Positions 11,547-25,271 of a stretch of 64,000 bases of DNA are shown here, in pieces (position 1 is the first letter of the stretch; every line of letters begins with the position of its first letter). The notes below the pieces were generated by a model. The model saw nothing but the letters and a program-made list of their open reading frames with translations, ran no database searches and was not told where the DNA came from. Source of the stretch: Spirodela intermedia (lineage: Eukaryota; Streptophyta; Magnoliopsida; Alismatales; Araceae); contig LR746278.1 in assembly GCA_902729315.2 (NCBI GenBank), positions 4,659,501 to 4,723,500 on the forward strand. Direction: 5' to 3'. A program made the position numbers and the translations under genes.

Positions 11547-14406
11547 ATGGAATCAAGCAGACGTCAAGGTGGCATTCAGCAACTTCTTGCTGCAGAGCAA
11601 GAAGCCCAGCATATTGTCAATGCTGCCAGAAATGGTAAACTGGTTTCCTGATTTCAGTCGTTATGTGATATCATTATTGTAACTATTTATAAGATAATAG
11701 TGGTTTGTTGAGTTGGTGCGAACTCTGTCGAACAAGTGGTGTTGTTCTGTCTTTCACTTTTTTTTTGACCTCAGGTGGGCTCAACCATCAAAGCTCCGAA
11801 AATGAGACCCTCTTACTTCGGGATTTTTTTTTCAAATCTTCCAATTAAGAGAGGCGCAAAGCTTTAATAGATCTTCCTTTTAATCTTCTTCTTTGTGGGC
11901 AAAAGAATCTTGTGTATCATGACTTATGATGTGCACAATTATTAGACAAAATATCCCCGTCCTCTTTCTCGCAACAAAATACCTTGTGGAAAGATGGTGG
12001 CCTAAATAGAGAGAGCATTCTGAAATAGAATGCCACTCCTTTTCTTCAATCTGCTGAACACCATAAAGTTCTTATGATCCTGCAAAAGTTGTTCCAGCTA
12101 ATGGCGTAGCAAATTCTGTAGTCCTTGTTTTCTATCATATAGTTTCTATCATAGATCTTAGACACAACCTCCCCGTGTTTAATTTAGTGGAATATGGGGT
12201 TGGCGATTCCCTGTCTGCAGCATTTTGCTGATTTCTGACATTATGCTGGGCTTGATCTGAATTCTACCAGGACTAGTTTTATGTGCTGAATCAAAATTTT
12301 TCACAAGCTAGAATAGAGTTTAATCTTATTGAGGGCTCACAGATGTGGATTTGTCACAAATCGGAAGCCTTTTCTCTCTTGCCGTCATAAATTTGCTTAC
12401 CGAGCTCTTCCATCAATTATGTGTCCATCTTCATATAATTTGCTAAAGATGTTAGGTTTTAATTTCTCTCCTGGGGTATATTTCCAATGCTTTTTGTCCC
12501 TCTTGGACATCTTTCGGTGTGATATTATGTATCACCCTTTAAATCTTGACAAAATGACTGTTTTTCACTTTAGGGTATTTTCAAGGTGTTGCCAAACATT
12601 GTCATCTATTGAATTCATTCAGATTATGATTGATAAAGCTTCTGGAGTTTTTCAGCAGAAGTCTCCCTCTAGAAGCCTTTTTTTTCCCAGCACTTTAAGT
12701 CTTCAAGTCTTCTCTCATTCCTCATATTAAATTCATAGAAATTTGAATAAAATCAGCAGCTTGAAAAATATTTGAGGGACAGGTTGTTGACACTTGAAGA
12801 TATGAAGGTTATTCTTCTCTTTCCAAGAGCCTCCATTCGTCTGGCATTCATAACTTCAGTCTTACCACAGATGTCTTTTTTTTTTTTTCTTCCAATGAGA
12901 TATTCATTCTCTCTCTTTGTTACAGTTGAAATAGGAGAGCTCCATTCAAGATGTCAATTTCAGCCTACTCGCTCTAAATTCTATCCTGAATTGCTGATGC
13001 AAGAAACACATGCAAATGCTTCTTGCAAATGCCAGCTCCATTGCAACAGAAGTTGATTAAAAGGAGTTGGATCTTTGCGCTGATGCTTCTTGTCATCTCG
13101 CAAATGGACAAGATATATTTGACTAACGTGGGCTGCATTCAATTCGGTGGAACCGATCTGCACTCTGCTGAAATGAACTTTACCTTATCTTCCCTCCTCA
13201 CTTTGGAATCAAATTTCAGGACTAGAGCATTCTGAACCTGGAATCCAAACCAACCGAAAAGGCAGATGAATATTTTTCTGAAAACTCAACACATTATGAC
13301 CCATTTTTCATCTTTTGAAATTTGCACTTGGAAGAAAGTTTTCTTCAGCTCAACTGATGACCGGAAGCTGATTCATTCTGCATAATAATTTCATGGCCTT
13401 CAGAACCCTTATCCATAAAATCCCACTATGACAAGACAAGTCGTTAACTTTTTTCTACACTTCATCTTTCCTTTTGCATTAAACTTGGTTCGACTACAGA
13501 TTTTGCATGGCCGATGAATCAGTGTTACATTTATAATTGCAAGTGAGAGGTGATGATAGGTAATCCACGGATATTGCATGGGGTTCTCTAAAACATCATA
13601 TGCATGCTCTATCACTACTACAAGTTGAAGAAAAAAGCACCATTCTTCATTTCATTTATTTCCTTTTCTCATGATCACCCTGTCAATTTCGAGTGAATAC
13701 TTCACGTCTTTTACCATGTTGCAACTTTCTCTAGGATTCTTTTATATTTGGACTCTTTTTGTGACTTGTTCTGAGTTGAAACGTTTTGACAAATTTTCTT
13801 AGACCACAGAGTTTATTATTTTTTTTAACTTCTTATGAGTAGTGAGCATTTTCCTAATTCGCTGAAGATTTTTGCACGTTGATATTCTACTCTAAGATAA
13901 TTATTCTTGGATTTATAGATGGCTAGATGGGCAGAAAGGCTCCTAATTTAGCTGTACAGTAGTTTATACACATCACGTTTTCGGTCTCTTCTCACATCAC
14001 AGACCTCTCATTCTTGCACCCGTCCTTGATATAATCCAGCGAAGCTGGCCAGGCTGAAGCAAGCAAAAGATGAGGCGGAGAAGGAGATTGCCGAGTACCG
14101 CGCCCAGGTTGAGGCCGAATTCCAGAAGAAGGTCTTGGAGGTACTTAACTTAATGGCCTCCTTATCCTTAACCTTTATAAAGAAACAGATGCCCCACTCG
14201 CCGACTCCTCGGGGCAATCTCTTAAATTCTTCTTCCTCTGTTCATTCCTCCCCTATATATGACAGAGTAGCGGCGACTCGGGCTCCAATGTGAAGCGCCT
14301 GGCGGTGGAGACCGATGCCAAGATCGAGCAACTCCGGTTGGAGGCGGCGAGGATCTCCCACGATGTTGTCAAGATGCTGCTCCACAATGTGACGGCCATG
14401 AAGTGA
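11547..14406 (+). CDS. VHA-G: V-type proton ATPase subunit G, 3 coding exons
   Basis: Subunit G is part of the peripheral stator stalk of the V1 sector, pairs with subunit E, and supports ATP-driven proton pumping into vacuole, TGN and endosomes. Exons: 11547-11634, 14040-14140, 14266-14406. The introns are GT..AG and the spliced protein is 109 aa, the normal family length of about 110. The conserved N-terminus [20 protein letters not shown] is complete. It is followed by the [20 protein letters not shown] helix, which crosses the first splice site, then [13 protein letters not shown]. The C-terminal helix is [17 protein letters not shown], with the usual ending [10 protein letters not shown]. 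The protein is a highly charged coiled coil with no membrane segment. Intron 1 is 2.4 kb and appears empty. Family identity is clear from the sequence; which plant paralogue it is cannot be told. Confidence 0.95.
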
Positions 14407-14576
14407 CACCACGGTGTTCTTGCTAAGGAGGTCCGAATTTCATTTAAGTCCTTGTGGGTTCCAGTTTCGCAGTGTAGTTCGTTCTATTTGAAGCCCGCCC
14501 TTTGGTGCTATGAAGGCTCATGAAGGTTGTGGAGGTTCTAAGACAGGCTCGCCCTCCTCTGTCGGAGGCTGATTTG

Positions 14577-14583
14577 AATAAAG
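14577..14583 (+). terminator. Candidate polyadenylation signal of V-ATPase G
   Basis: AATAAAG lies about 170 bases after the stop codon of the subunit G gene, in a plausible 3'UTR position. Confidence 0.4.
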
Positions 14584-14792
14584 TTCTCAAGGTCAACGTT
14601 GATGATTTGAAAAACTAGCGCTATTTTATTACCTCGTGGAGTATATTTTTTTTTCTTAGATTTAGTTGAGTGGGTCGTCCCCTCAAAGTCAACTCCTCAT
14701 CTTCTCAATGTCTTTTTGCGTGAAATCTCTGCACCTTTAGACGAGACTGTGTGCCCATCTTCCATGATCCTGTGCCCTTTCATTGCTTGACA

Positions 14793-14846
<54 letters not shown>
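14793..14846. repeat. Compound TG/GA microsatellite
   Basis: A (TG)n run of about 9 units passes into (AG)n of about 18 units. It lies between V-ATPase G and DEG15, in the DEG15 upstream region. It would be a length-variable marker. Confidence 0.85.
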
Positions 14847-14849
<3 letters not shown>

Positions 14850-15268
14850 GCAGACCAACTTGCAACGAACTTGCAAATTCTCTTCTATCTTTCGACTCAG
14901 ATTGTTTTATCTTGATACTTGACTGATTCGCGGGAGCTATCTTTCCCGATTTGAGGGAGAAAGCCGGGAGTTTTCCTTTCTTCGTCTGATGCCAGAAGTG
15001 GGGATTTTCCTTTCTTGACGTTTGGCTGGAAGAACTGAAAATATCAACCGAACGGCAGGAGGACGAGGGTTCGAGGCCATCTCAGGCAAACCGTCGTCTT
15101 CCTACTCGGATAAATTCCTAGAGTTCGTTGCGTCGTGATGCTGCGGGGGGAAATTTGACGTGTCCAACTCGGTGTCCTCGCCGTAGGAGCAACGTTCCCG
15201 AGGTCTCTGGTTCTCCTCAGGCTCCCCCCCCGTCCTTCTTCGTCGCCCAGAGGGGGCTAGAGAGGAGG

Positions 15269-18200
15269 ATGGAGGCCAGAGAGGTTGCCGAGAGAGCTCG
15301 GAGCCTGGCGGTCATGGTCAGGGTTCAAGGGCCCGTAAGTAGTTCGACGCCCTCTGGTGATGCTGCTACCGCCTTCCATGGCTCTCTTCTTCGTCTCTCG
15401 CCCTTCGCCTTCCTAGTCCCCTTTCTCCTCTTCGGGGTTTGCACTTGCACGAGAAATTTACGCAGCTTTTATGGTCGCTCGCCAGGACCCGAAGGGCCTG
15501 AAGATGCGGGGGTACGCTTTCCACCTGCGCGAGTAAATTCTATTCAACCCTCTATGGCTTTGATCTTCGTAGTTCGATAAAGAAAATGAATCAAATGGAA
15601 GGCTTATCTGTCGCCTTTTGCCAGGAACGGGATCACATCGCTCTCTGCATCTGGGCTCCTTTTGCCGCCCTCCTTGGGCAACCCCCTTCCCCTCCTCTGC
15701 GGCAAGAGAGGGGGTGGCGCTCTGGTCGTGACGACTGCATCAGCTGTGGAGCCTTTCCTTCCTGCCAAATACAGAGACCTCGGTTTCAGCAGTCCTACTG
15801 CTTCTCAGGTTCATGGCAGAGTTGTCAGAATATGGCGATTCCTCCGAAAATCTTGGAATTATGTACCATAATTCTCCTCTCCTCTCGTGCAGATAGTTAT
15901 GCCTGAGTTAATTCCAGGCGCCTCCATTGATGTCCTCCTAGATGTACGACTCCTCCTTCATGTCTCGACGTTGACTTTTTTTGTTCAGGGTGTAAGAGTT
16001 GACTCTTGAATTTTATCTTCTACCACCTTCTCCTTTCCAGCGAAAAGGATTGGAGAAAAACCCGAATGAAGCTATAGAGTCTCCTACTTGGTATCAAGCT
16101 CAACTTCTTGCTATTGTAAGTACTTCTCAGCTCAGAAAGGAAGAAATGTAGACCTATTGAATGGCTTATAGGAGAAGCTCCACTGGAAACTCTATTGAAG
16201 TCACATGTGGAAGGATGATTCTATTGAGGTGGTTTTACATTCCGTCATGATAATTGACGTCAGTGTTGGACATCTTAGCATTAGCATTTTGGTCTCATTT
16301 CTCTGCTTGATTTTGAGGGTTCTGGCTTTTGAGTGAGAGTGATGATTGTGCTGTTGCTTCTTAGATTCTTTTTCTTTTATGGTACCCTTTTTTCTGACTT
16401 TTATGTGTGCAAATTTCACTCCCCAGTTTTTGAGGATGATGGAAGTTGAATGATAATCAGTCTCTTCTTTAGGGTTTTCTTTCTGGTGAGTGGAATGAGG
16501 AGATCTGTCAATTAAGTGGGTAGTCCTTAAGCCGGCCTTCTGTTGAATGAATAACTTGGTCTAAATATCATAACTGGGAGTGGATACAAATAAATTTTTA
16601 TGCTTAAGGACATGTGCATTTGGAAGCTAAATGTGGCACATGGACTTATGAAAGTCTAATGATTTATTATTTCTCATAGGTAGGCGTACTTAACCAAGCC
16701 TCTTGTTTGATGTATTGATCTGAGTCAGATAACTAGGATTCTGCACCCTAAAGAAGAACGTGCCATCACCTACTGCCCTTTCCTCTGCTGGGGACTTCCA
16801 CAAAATGAAATGGGTGTGGCGTCATCATATGGTTGACAGTAGTTGCCCTGGTGTATATCCCGGAGTACTCCATGAGTATTCTACATTTCAGTCGGGGACA
16901 TCATACTACCCTGCAGTCGATTGCGGAGGAGACAAGTTGTTCTGATTTTAATCAACAAAATATGTCGCACCTGTCACTAAGACATGCGGGAACTTTGAAT
17001 GGATTTTTCCTTGGAGAATGAGTTGGTGCTGGCCCTAGCCATTGAAGACGGTGCCATAGCCACAGATAGGAACATCCTTTGAATTCACTAAATGGAGATT
17101 TTAGTGCAGGCCCGTGGAAAAGCCTAGCGTGAGTTTTCATGCTTGAAGAAACAGAGAGGGAATTTAACAATATGAGAATGCCAATGTGGAGATAATTTTC
17201 ACCGATTAATAGAAGACAGCTCATTAATGATATATTTATGATTTAATATGAGAAGTTTGCTTGAGAAAGAGAACCCTTCAGTGAATTAATGAGAACTTTA
17301 TGAATCATGAATAACAGTGGTCCTTTAGCCTAATTATTCTGTCAAATAAAATCATGGTTTCATAGAAGATAATGTTTCGTTCGACTTTCTCATTGGCCGG
17401 AATGCATCGTGAGTGGCTGTGTATTTTTTTAGTGTATTGAAGAAAGTTCTGTGAAGATTATTTCTTTTACATGGATTATCTACCAGGTTGACGTTGCTGT
17501 CTCTTCTTCTGCCCTGCAATCTCTGGTCCGAAGTAACAGTAGTTCAACTGATAATGGCTCCTGGGAAATGGGGTGGATGTTGGCTCGTCTGGATAATAGT
17601 TCTTCTCGGTCAGAATTGAACTCTTTTCAAAAAGAGGTGAATTCTTCTTCTTTTAATATTACTTCTTCCACGTAAAGACCTCTCTTTGCATCGAATGGAC
17701 GTCACTTCAATTACAGAAAAATGCTTCTGGTTTTTATCAACTTAGTTATTAAATGGATTGCCATCCATATTCGATTTGTCTCCATGGAGCATTGATATTG
17801 CATAAAGGGGTCCTACATTGATATCTAAATTCTCCCATAAATGTCTTAGGTAGTCTTTTTCCCCTCCCACATCCTTTGATGTTGAGGTATTCTTGTTTTT
17901 ATTTTTGTTGGAAGATAGTATTTATTTTTGAACATTTTATTCTTAATCCATCCAATGTCGAACATGAAAATAAATAAATAAATTTGTTGATGACATACTA
18001 TTTTAGTCTGGCTACTTTGTATAGAATTTGGATTTCTTCCTACAATCTTCTTGCTCTTTGTGATGAATAATAAAGAGTAAATCTTGTATAAAGTGTTTAC
18101 TGCTGGTATTCATTTTAGTTTAAAGCTGGAGATCATATACCAAAGTTGGAAGCTCTTGGATTAACCAATTTGCATCAAATGCCCATATCAACCAGAGTCG

Positions 18201-21200
18201 CATTCCTAAGGCTTCCAACAGTCAATGCAAAGGTGCAGATCTCATGGTTTATTGAATTACCAAGATTGATATCTGATTGCCAGAATGTCATCCGCATGAC
18301 GTAATAACAATTTCTTGGAAATATATTTTATGACTTGCAATCCTACACAATCTTCAAGGATTACAGATTTAAATGGCTATCCAGGATTTTCCGCCAGTAA
18401 ATGTGTCTCATGAGCAGAGGAGGGGAGATTTCCTCTTAGCGATGGGGTCTCCTTTTGGAGTTCTCTCTCCTTCACACTTTCTAAACAGGTGATGCATATC
18501 CTCTTTTAGATTGCTATTTGAGTCTTGGTTTGTTTAGAATTCTTCTTGTTTGAATTGCATTGTTACCATAAACAACGTGTTGATTTGGAATGGTAATTTG
18601 TATGCCTTTATGTGATATTTTTGGGTTCATATTTCTTTCTTTACTGGAGTAGTTGCATCAAAATGATGTTATTGTGGTTCGTGCTATCTTGGACTCTTGA
18701 TTGAACTTCTGTAGAGCCTTGTCCATGGTTCCATAAAAACTTTAACGCCTGAGTAATATTCTGTAGCGAATTGTTCCTTTCGGATAGAAACTGTGGCTAC
18801 ATAGTTATGTCTTAGATTACACTGATGTAGAAGAGCCCTGGTCAAACTTTCCCCTCCATAGAAAATCAAGACCACCTCACTACTCTCTCTCCTTTCTGAA
18901 TTCCATGTCTACTGTAGATATAATTCTGCGGACCAACCTTCTGAAAAGTTACACAAATAAGGGTCAACTATTCCTTAATTATAATGTTGGTTATGACTGC
19001 TGCTAAATCCCAGTATCATGTTCGCCAACCTGATGCCGTCTGGCCTGCCGCTCCCTGGGATTTTGGGTTAGAATGATTTGTAAGCTGGGATAAAGTTTAG
19101 TAACAAAGTTGGTTTGCTGTTATTGGCTCTATTAAGAAATGTATAGTTTTTGAACTCCAAATGTACTATTTAAACTTTTTCCTTTGTTCATTGTTTACAT
19201 GGGTCGGAGCTAAGTTGGCTGATCTGATATGACGCAAGTTGGATTGGTCTGCTATCGACCAACTTACCTCTTGAGCTTACGCTGAATTCCTCAACTCAGA
19301 ATGGAGTGGCGATTTGAACTCTTAAAAAATAATTTCATAGTTAGACTAAACGACAGCAGATGGCTTTCTGTGAATGTGTTTAATTCTTTGGTCTTCGGAT
19401 TGTAATGTCTTCAATAAGCAGACGTGCTTTGATTGGATTGAGTCGGAACCCAAAACTATCCAAGAAGAAAAATCTGCTTGAAATTCCAGTAAAAGGATCA
19501 CCTTTCTTTTCTTCAATTGATCGATTTCCCTACTTCCTAAACTTTGAAAGAACATCCCAGAAAGGCAACAGTGATAATGAGTTTCTCCCTCACAGTCACC
19601 GGAAAGGAGTAACGGTGACAAAATTGTGTTATTGGAGTTACTAAACGCTCTATAAGATGCAAATATGGTGAATATTAATCATCATTTAATATGCTTTGAT
19701 TTGGGTAATGTTTACACTTTTCGGTTTCCATCACTAGTGCTGAGAGTAAGGATGATTATTATGGTATCCTTAGAAAACCCTCGGTTCTGAGCACGCTGTA
19801 TGCCTGTTTTCCAGTTCAGCTTGATGGGAAATTTATTCATTCGATTACAATACAGACCGCAAAAAGAATGTTAAAATAATATTTCTGCTTCATCCAGTGT
19901 ATCTGTTGGAGCTGTTGCAAACGTCTGCCCCCAGAATTCTCGTGGGTCATTATTGGTGGTTGATATCCGGTGCCTTCCTGGTAAAACTCCATTCACCATT
20001 CTCTTTTCTTACTCTCAATCCAAATGAATCCAGTGTTTCAAACAGTACAAGTCACCTGAACTCAATTTCAGGGATGGAAGGCGGGCCTGTTTTGGACAGG
20101 GAGGAAAATCTTATAGGGATAGTTACCAGACCTTTAAGGCAAAAGAACAGTAGTGTGGAGATACAGGTGTTGTGGACTATCTCGATGATTCTCCCTGATT
20201 TGCTTTTATCATCTGACTTAATCTAATCCTGTCATGAACAGATTGTGATCACCTGGGATGCGATATGCGCCAGCTGTAGTGATCTCGAAAGGCATATAAC
20301 AGTGGATGAGGGTGACCAGAAATCACAGAAGGCGTCAGTTGACTCTTTGGATTCCCCATTGGAGAAAGCGGTCTCATCCATCGTTCTGATTACAATGGGT
20401 GACGAAGCTTGGGCTTCTGGCATTTTAGTCAACAAGCATGGCCTCATCCTCACCAATGCCCATCTACTAGAGCCATGGAGATTCCGAAGACATGCTCTCC
20501 TTGATTCAGAAAATGAAGAATCAGTTTTTTCTGCCTTAGAGGGGGAGCCGTTCTTTCTGGATGGAAGAAGGTCACCACAATCACTATTGAAAACGGCAGA
20601 GATTGTGGATAGTGAGCACCAAGCTACTCTTTTGGGTCCAGGTTACAAAGGCTATAAAAGGATACGGGTGCGGCTGAATCATACAGAGCCCTTGATCTGG
20701 TCAGATGCGCATGTGGTTTATGTTTCAAAAGGCCCCTTGGATATTGCCTTACTGCAGCTTGACCTTGTTCCTCAACGGCTACATCTCATTGTTCCAGACT
20801 TTGTCTGCCCATCTGCGGGCTCTAGAGTGCATGCCATTGGTCATGGGCCCTTTGGACCTCGATCTGGTAAGGCTTCTACTGTGCTAAAATAGATTCTATT
20901 TATAATCTTCCCGTATAGGTTTTTGTAGAAATCAACATGTGATTATAGACACCGGGCTGTAACCACTAGGCTTTGAGTTCAATTGCCCAATTACTTTAAT
21001 GGTTTCAGGGGTAGTGCTTGCTCTAGATCTGAGCTTAACCTTCTGTGTTGTTTATGTGATAAAACCCAAAAGTTGGTTTGAGTACTGAGAAGGCATGTCA
21101 AAAATTGTCCTGAATATTATTATACAAGTAATTAAGTGGTTATAAAGACAGGCCTACTTCTAGCCAAGTACGACATATTGACTTGGATTTTCCAATAACT

Positions 21201-22016
21201 CCAACATGTACGATACATGTTTTCATGTAAATTTATTTTTATTATTATTAATATTTCACATTTTCAGAATCTTTTTATCATTCGCAGACATTCGTCCGTA
21301 TGTTTCCTCTGGAGTGGTGACGAAAATAGTGGAGTCGCAATTGCCTTATTCGGTCAACCAGGAGGGAGAGCACCGAAGTAAGCATGAATCTGTCCCAGTA
21401 ATGCTTCAGACAACAGCTGCAGTATATCCAGGAATGAGCGGTGGTGCCGTAATCAGCTTAGATGGTCGGATGGCTGGTCTTATCACTAGGTAAACCTTCA
21501 GACTTCTGAACACATATAGTAATAAATGTGTCCATGCTTGTAAGTTTCCGTTTTGTTGTAACTGTGACAGCAATGTGAAGCATGCTGGAGGGACTACCAT
21601 ACCACACCTAAATTTTAGCCTGCCATGTGCCGCATTGAAACCAGTATTCGAATTTGCAGGTATTCCTATTCATGAGTTTCATTCATTATTTCAAGAATTA
21701 AATATCACCGCATGTCTAAAATGAAACCCTCTCTCATCTGGTTGGATTGGTACCCGCAGAGAAGCCTGATAGACATTTCTTGGATATCTTGGACAAACCT
21801 AATGCACTCCTTTCTTCCATCTGGGCATTGGTGCCTCCGCCGCCACCTAGTTCTAGACCACAGCTTCCTCATGCGGATTTGAACGGCAAGGAGGGGAAAG
21901 GATCTCGCTTTGCGAAATTTCTTGCTGAGAGACGTGGAGAAGGTGCAATATCAAATGACTTGAAGCCTCGTATCAAGGGGAAAATCTCTAGTAATTCACC
22001 ATCGAGTAAGCTATGA
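15269..22016 (+). CDS. DEG15: Peroxisomal (glyoxysomal) processing protease DEG15, 14 exons
   Basis: Trypsin-like Deg/HtrA serine protease of the peroxisome matrix; in plants DEG15 removes PTS2 presequences from imported enzymes. Exons: 15269-15334, 15486-15532, 15625-15808, 15893-15943, 16041-16115, 17487-17636, 18119-18232, 18385-18488, 19898-19980, 20072-20166, 20242-20866, 21288-21489, 21571-21659, 21760-22016. All introns are GT..AG and the spliced length is 713 aa (Arabidopsis about 709). Conserved blocks in order: [77 protein letters not shown] and [13 protein letters not shown]. The protease triad in the C-terminal half is probably His397 ([10 protein letters not shown]), Asp490 (PLDIALLQL) and Ser582 (YPGMSGGAV). 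The protein ends in SKL, a canonical PTS1. There is no PDZ domain, as expected for DEG15. The start is the ATG that gives the family N-terminus. Confidence 0.95.
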
Positions 22017-24150
22017 TAGAACAGTATGTAGATTGGTTCTAGGAGACAGTATTTTTTGGGCAAGGTTCATTTCTGCCTAAATGGTATATCATTGTAACTA
22101 TTTCAGCATCATCTTGTGGTCATCCAAGCAAATTTTTTTTACTGAAAAGTTTATTGCATTGTTTGAGGGCAGATGAATGGTCATGCGGTGCTGGAATCAT
22201 TTCCATGGTTTGGAAGCTTTTGCCAGGGGGACTTTTATCTTGAACACCCCTCCTAATTTTGTAAGTTATTCAAATATTAATGACACTTAACTGTGGGATT
22301 GGTGGGTTGATTATGAGCTGTATATTTTCTTGGAAACTCACCAATAACAACGTACCACATCCATGGAAAGTATTTAATTTCTATGGTTGAATCCTTAAAC
22401 ATAGTGACCCAGATATAAAAATTAAAATGGATAAAAAAACACGTAGAAGGTGATCAACATTTATGCTGTTTTCGTTATCTGAGGAAAGAAAGAACTTAAA
22501 GGAATGGTTGATTAAGTTGAATTTAATTAACTAGTGATAGCCTGGAACACGTGCTCTTCTATTTTATAATTTTATTAGCCTCTTTTTTGTACTTCTGTTT
22601 AACACTGGAATTCTTTCAATCTCTATGGTAGATGTAGACTCCAAGTCAACCCCCTGTGACTCAGTAGAATGTTGCATGCCCTACATTCTTTCCAATTTAA
22701 TTCACTGATACTTTTCGAATTACTATTTGAAAGTTGTGAAATTGAAGAACCCAAGATCATAAAAATTCGACATGAAAAATAATTTTACGAGAATCAGATA
22801 CACCGTGTTCTGTTGCAACAATACATTACTAATTGGCCTCACATGGGAAAATACGGACAGGTGAGGTCATGTTGGATGATTAACCCCTACTATTTTCTGA
22901 CTAATACCTTCCATGCATGATTATTATCTTATTTTTATTTTAAGTACTGTTTACATGTTATTAATAATCTAAGAACACTGTGATAACAGTCATAGGTTCA
23001 CACTAGGCTAATTCCCTGGAAGCACATTAAGGTGCAAGCAAACTCCTGAATTATTCTCTAATTAATGTACACAGCAATAGATCTCCTTCAATGCTTTCAA
23101 AATTAGTTGCGAGATTCAATTTGTTAATGCAGCATGGAGTATGACCACTCCTTGTAATGCATGATGAAGGCGTGATGCATTCATTAGGCCTCAGCCCCTG
23201 CCTCGACTACCCAATTCGCTTTTGCCCCACAAGCCCCAATAGCCCGTGAACTTCCAAATATCTTTGAAGTTAAAAGTTTTGTGACTTATCTTGTGTACGC
23301 AATCTAGAGCATATACGTCGCTTTATTAATCTCTTACGAAGAGGAAGCTTTTGGCATTCCCAGTGATCTCACTTTTAGCTTATGTACGCAAGTCGAAGGA
23401 CCTTCGCAAGGGAAAGCTCCATCGTATGTGTCTGTGTTTGAGAGAGAGAGAGAGAGGGAGAGAGAGATTGACGCAATTACTTTCCTATCCTAAATGTCAA
23501 AGATGATACAGTATTTGTATGGTTGCACGAGGACACAGTAAATTTATTTTCATAAAACAAATCCAAACGTTCAAAATCATTATCAGCTACCAAGCTACCT
23601 CTTGACTTTATTGGGTCAACGACATTTTTAATGCTGATGATCGAATCAGACAAATTTAATGAGATACGTGTAGGAATTTTTTTCTCTTGTGGAATCCAAT
23701 CGAGTGTTCTCTCGGAAAAACGGGATTCCCTCCACATAGGAGCCGCTACACGCAGATGCAAGGTTGCCATTTCTCGGAATTCCTGTGACTGCCCCTTCAG
23801 TTTGCTGGGAAGGAAAGAAGAAACGATTTTCACGCTGAGGATACCGTGATTCTTCTAATCTTTTTTTTTAAAAAACGAAGATTGTTTTATTTTCCTTTGT
23901 AGCCACTATGCCTCAAGGGAAGGTGCTGGTGCCATCCAGCTACAAATATGAGACCGTGCTCATTATGAAAATTTCAGTGACCTATATCTACTCGGTCAAC
24001 GGTTTTTTTCTGGGGATAGAACTGAAATGGAAATAATAACATTCAGATGGATTCGTGGAAACAAATGGACGGGGGTAGTAGACCAGCTGTCCGTTAATTA
24101 AAATCCAACGGCTGGCTGCCACATCCATCCAGCTGTCAATCGAGGAAAGG
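22017..24150. other. Intergenic region between DEG15 and the first glycine-rich gene
   Basis: Contains the DEG15 3'UTR. A GA microsatellite lies at about 23437-23467. Overlapping open frames of 118 and 72 codons on opposite strands near 23480-23850 have no recognisable content. I see no gene here. Confidence 0.6.
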
Positions 24151-24650
24151 AAGACATCCTCTCGCTCTCTCTCTCTATCTCTCTCTCTACACATGTTCTG
24201 TCCAACATCTGTTATCTTTGTTGCTATGCGTCTCAGTCTTTCTTTTCCTTTTACTCTCTTTCTCTCTCTGTGTATCTGTCTCATTGATCTCGTAACGCCC
24301 TCGCTACGTCCCCATCTTTCTTTCTTTTTCAACCTTTTTCTATCTGTCCATCGAAATCTCCCTCGCTATACGCCTCGTTGTTTCGCTTCTCTATCTCTCT
24401 AGCTCTCCTTTCTGCGTGTTCTACTGATCATGTCCTGTTGTCCTCTCCCCCTCTCTCTCTCTCCCCCGGGTGCAAACAGTTGTGGAGTTGACAAAAGAGG
24501 ACGGTTGAATACATTAACTGAAGTAGCATTCACGGAGCTAGTAATCGCCGCCACACATCATGTCGTAGGGGAAGAGGAAATAAGTCCCTCATTTAACAGC
24601 TCCTCAACTGTCCCAGCCCATGCAAGCCTTCCCAGAATCTATATAAAACC
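24150..24650 (+). promoter_or_regulatory. Promoter of glycine-rich protein gene 1
   Basis: A TATA box, TATATAAAA, lies at 24640-24648, 63 bases before the ATG, so the transcript should start near 24670. A block at 24589-24616 (TCATTTAAC..CTCAACTGTCCCAG) recurs upstream of the second gene at 35267-35294, and a shorter form precedes the third. Further upstream GGTTGAATACATTAA resembles GGTTGAGTTCATTAA of gene 2. From about 24150 to 24480 the strand is strongly pyrimidine-rich (CT runs), also as in the other two genes. The shared blocks argue for common ancestry and perhaps common control. The factors involved are unknown. Confidence 0.7.
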
Positions 24651-24710
24651 CCGGGTACTCCCCTTCGTCGTCCACAACGAGCCCTGATCTCTCATAGTAC
24701 AGCAGTAGAG

Positions 24711-25271
24711 ATGGGCGGCAAATCCCTCTTCCTTCTCCTTCTTGTGGCCCTTTTCTGCACCTCCGGAGCAAGGCGGCTCCTCGAAGACGAGCCCTTGAAG
24801 GACCAGAAATGGTGGTACAAACATGGCGGCCATCCAAGGTATGGTAGGGGTTACGGCGTCGGGCCTGGCATTGGTGGCGGCTATGGAGGGCTCCCCGGTC
24901 TCGGCGGAGGCTACGGAGGCGGCGCCGGTGGTGGGTATGGAGGCGGTGTAGGTGGGGGCTACGGAGGCGGCGCCGGTGGTGGTTTTGGAGGCGGCGGTGG
25001 GTACGGCGGCGGCGTAGGTGGCGGGTACGGCGGCGGCGTAGGCGGTGGCTACGGAGGTGGTGTAGGCGGCGGATACGGAGGAGGTGCCGGTGGCGGCTTC
25101 GGAGGAGGCGGAGGTGGCGGCTTCGGAGGAGGTGCAGGGGGTGGATACGGCGGAGGAGCGGGGATCGGCGGCGGATACGGAGGAGGAGCTGGCGGTGGCT
25201 TCGGTGGTGGAGGAGGGTTCGGCGGAGGAGGCGGCTACAAGAAAGCGGCTGTCACTGACGAGTCGCCATGA
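24711..25271 (+). CDS. Secreted glycine-rich protein 1 (GGX-repeat class)
   Basis: Single-exon gene, 186 aa. Residues 1-20 (MGGKSLFLLLLVALFCTSGA) are a typical signal peptide. They are followed by a short charged linker with LEDEPLKDQKWWYKHGG and then by about 130 residues made mostly of GGGYGGG, GGGAGGG, GGGVGGG and GGGFGGG units. The tail is GYKKAAVTDESP. This is the layout of class I plant glycine-rich proteins, which are exported to the cell wall or apoplast, where tyrosines may be cross-linked. That role is family knowledge. No RNA-binding or cold-shock domain is present, so it is not an RNA-binding GRP. The start is supported by the TATA box 63 bases upstream and by alignment with the paralogue at 35379. 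A polyadenylation signal AATAAA lies at 25339-25344. Exact function unknown. Confidence 0.92.
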   Translation: MGGKSLFLLLLVALFCTSGARRLLEDEPLKDQKWWYKHGGHPRYGRGYGVGPGIGGGYGGLPGLGGGYGGGAGGGYGGGVGGGYGGGAGGGFGGGGGYGGGVGGGYGGGVGGGYGGGVGGGYGGGAGGGFGGGGGGGFGGGAGGGYGGGAGIGGGYGGGAGGGFGGGGGFGGGGGYKKAAVTDESP

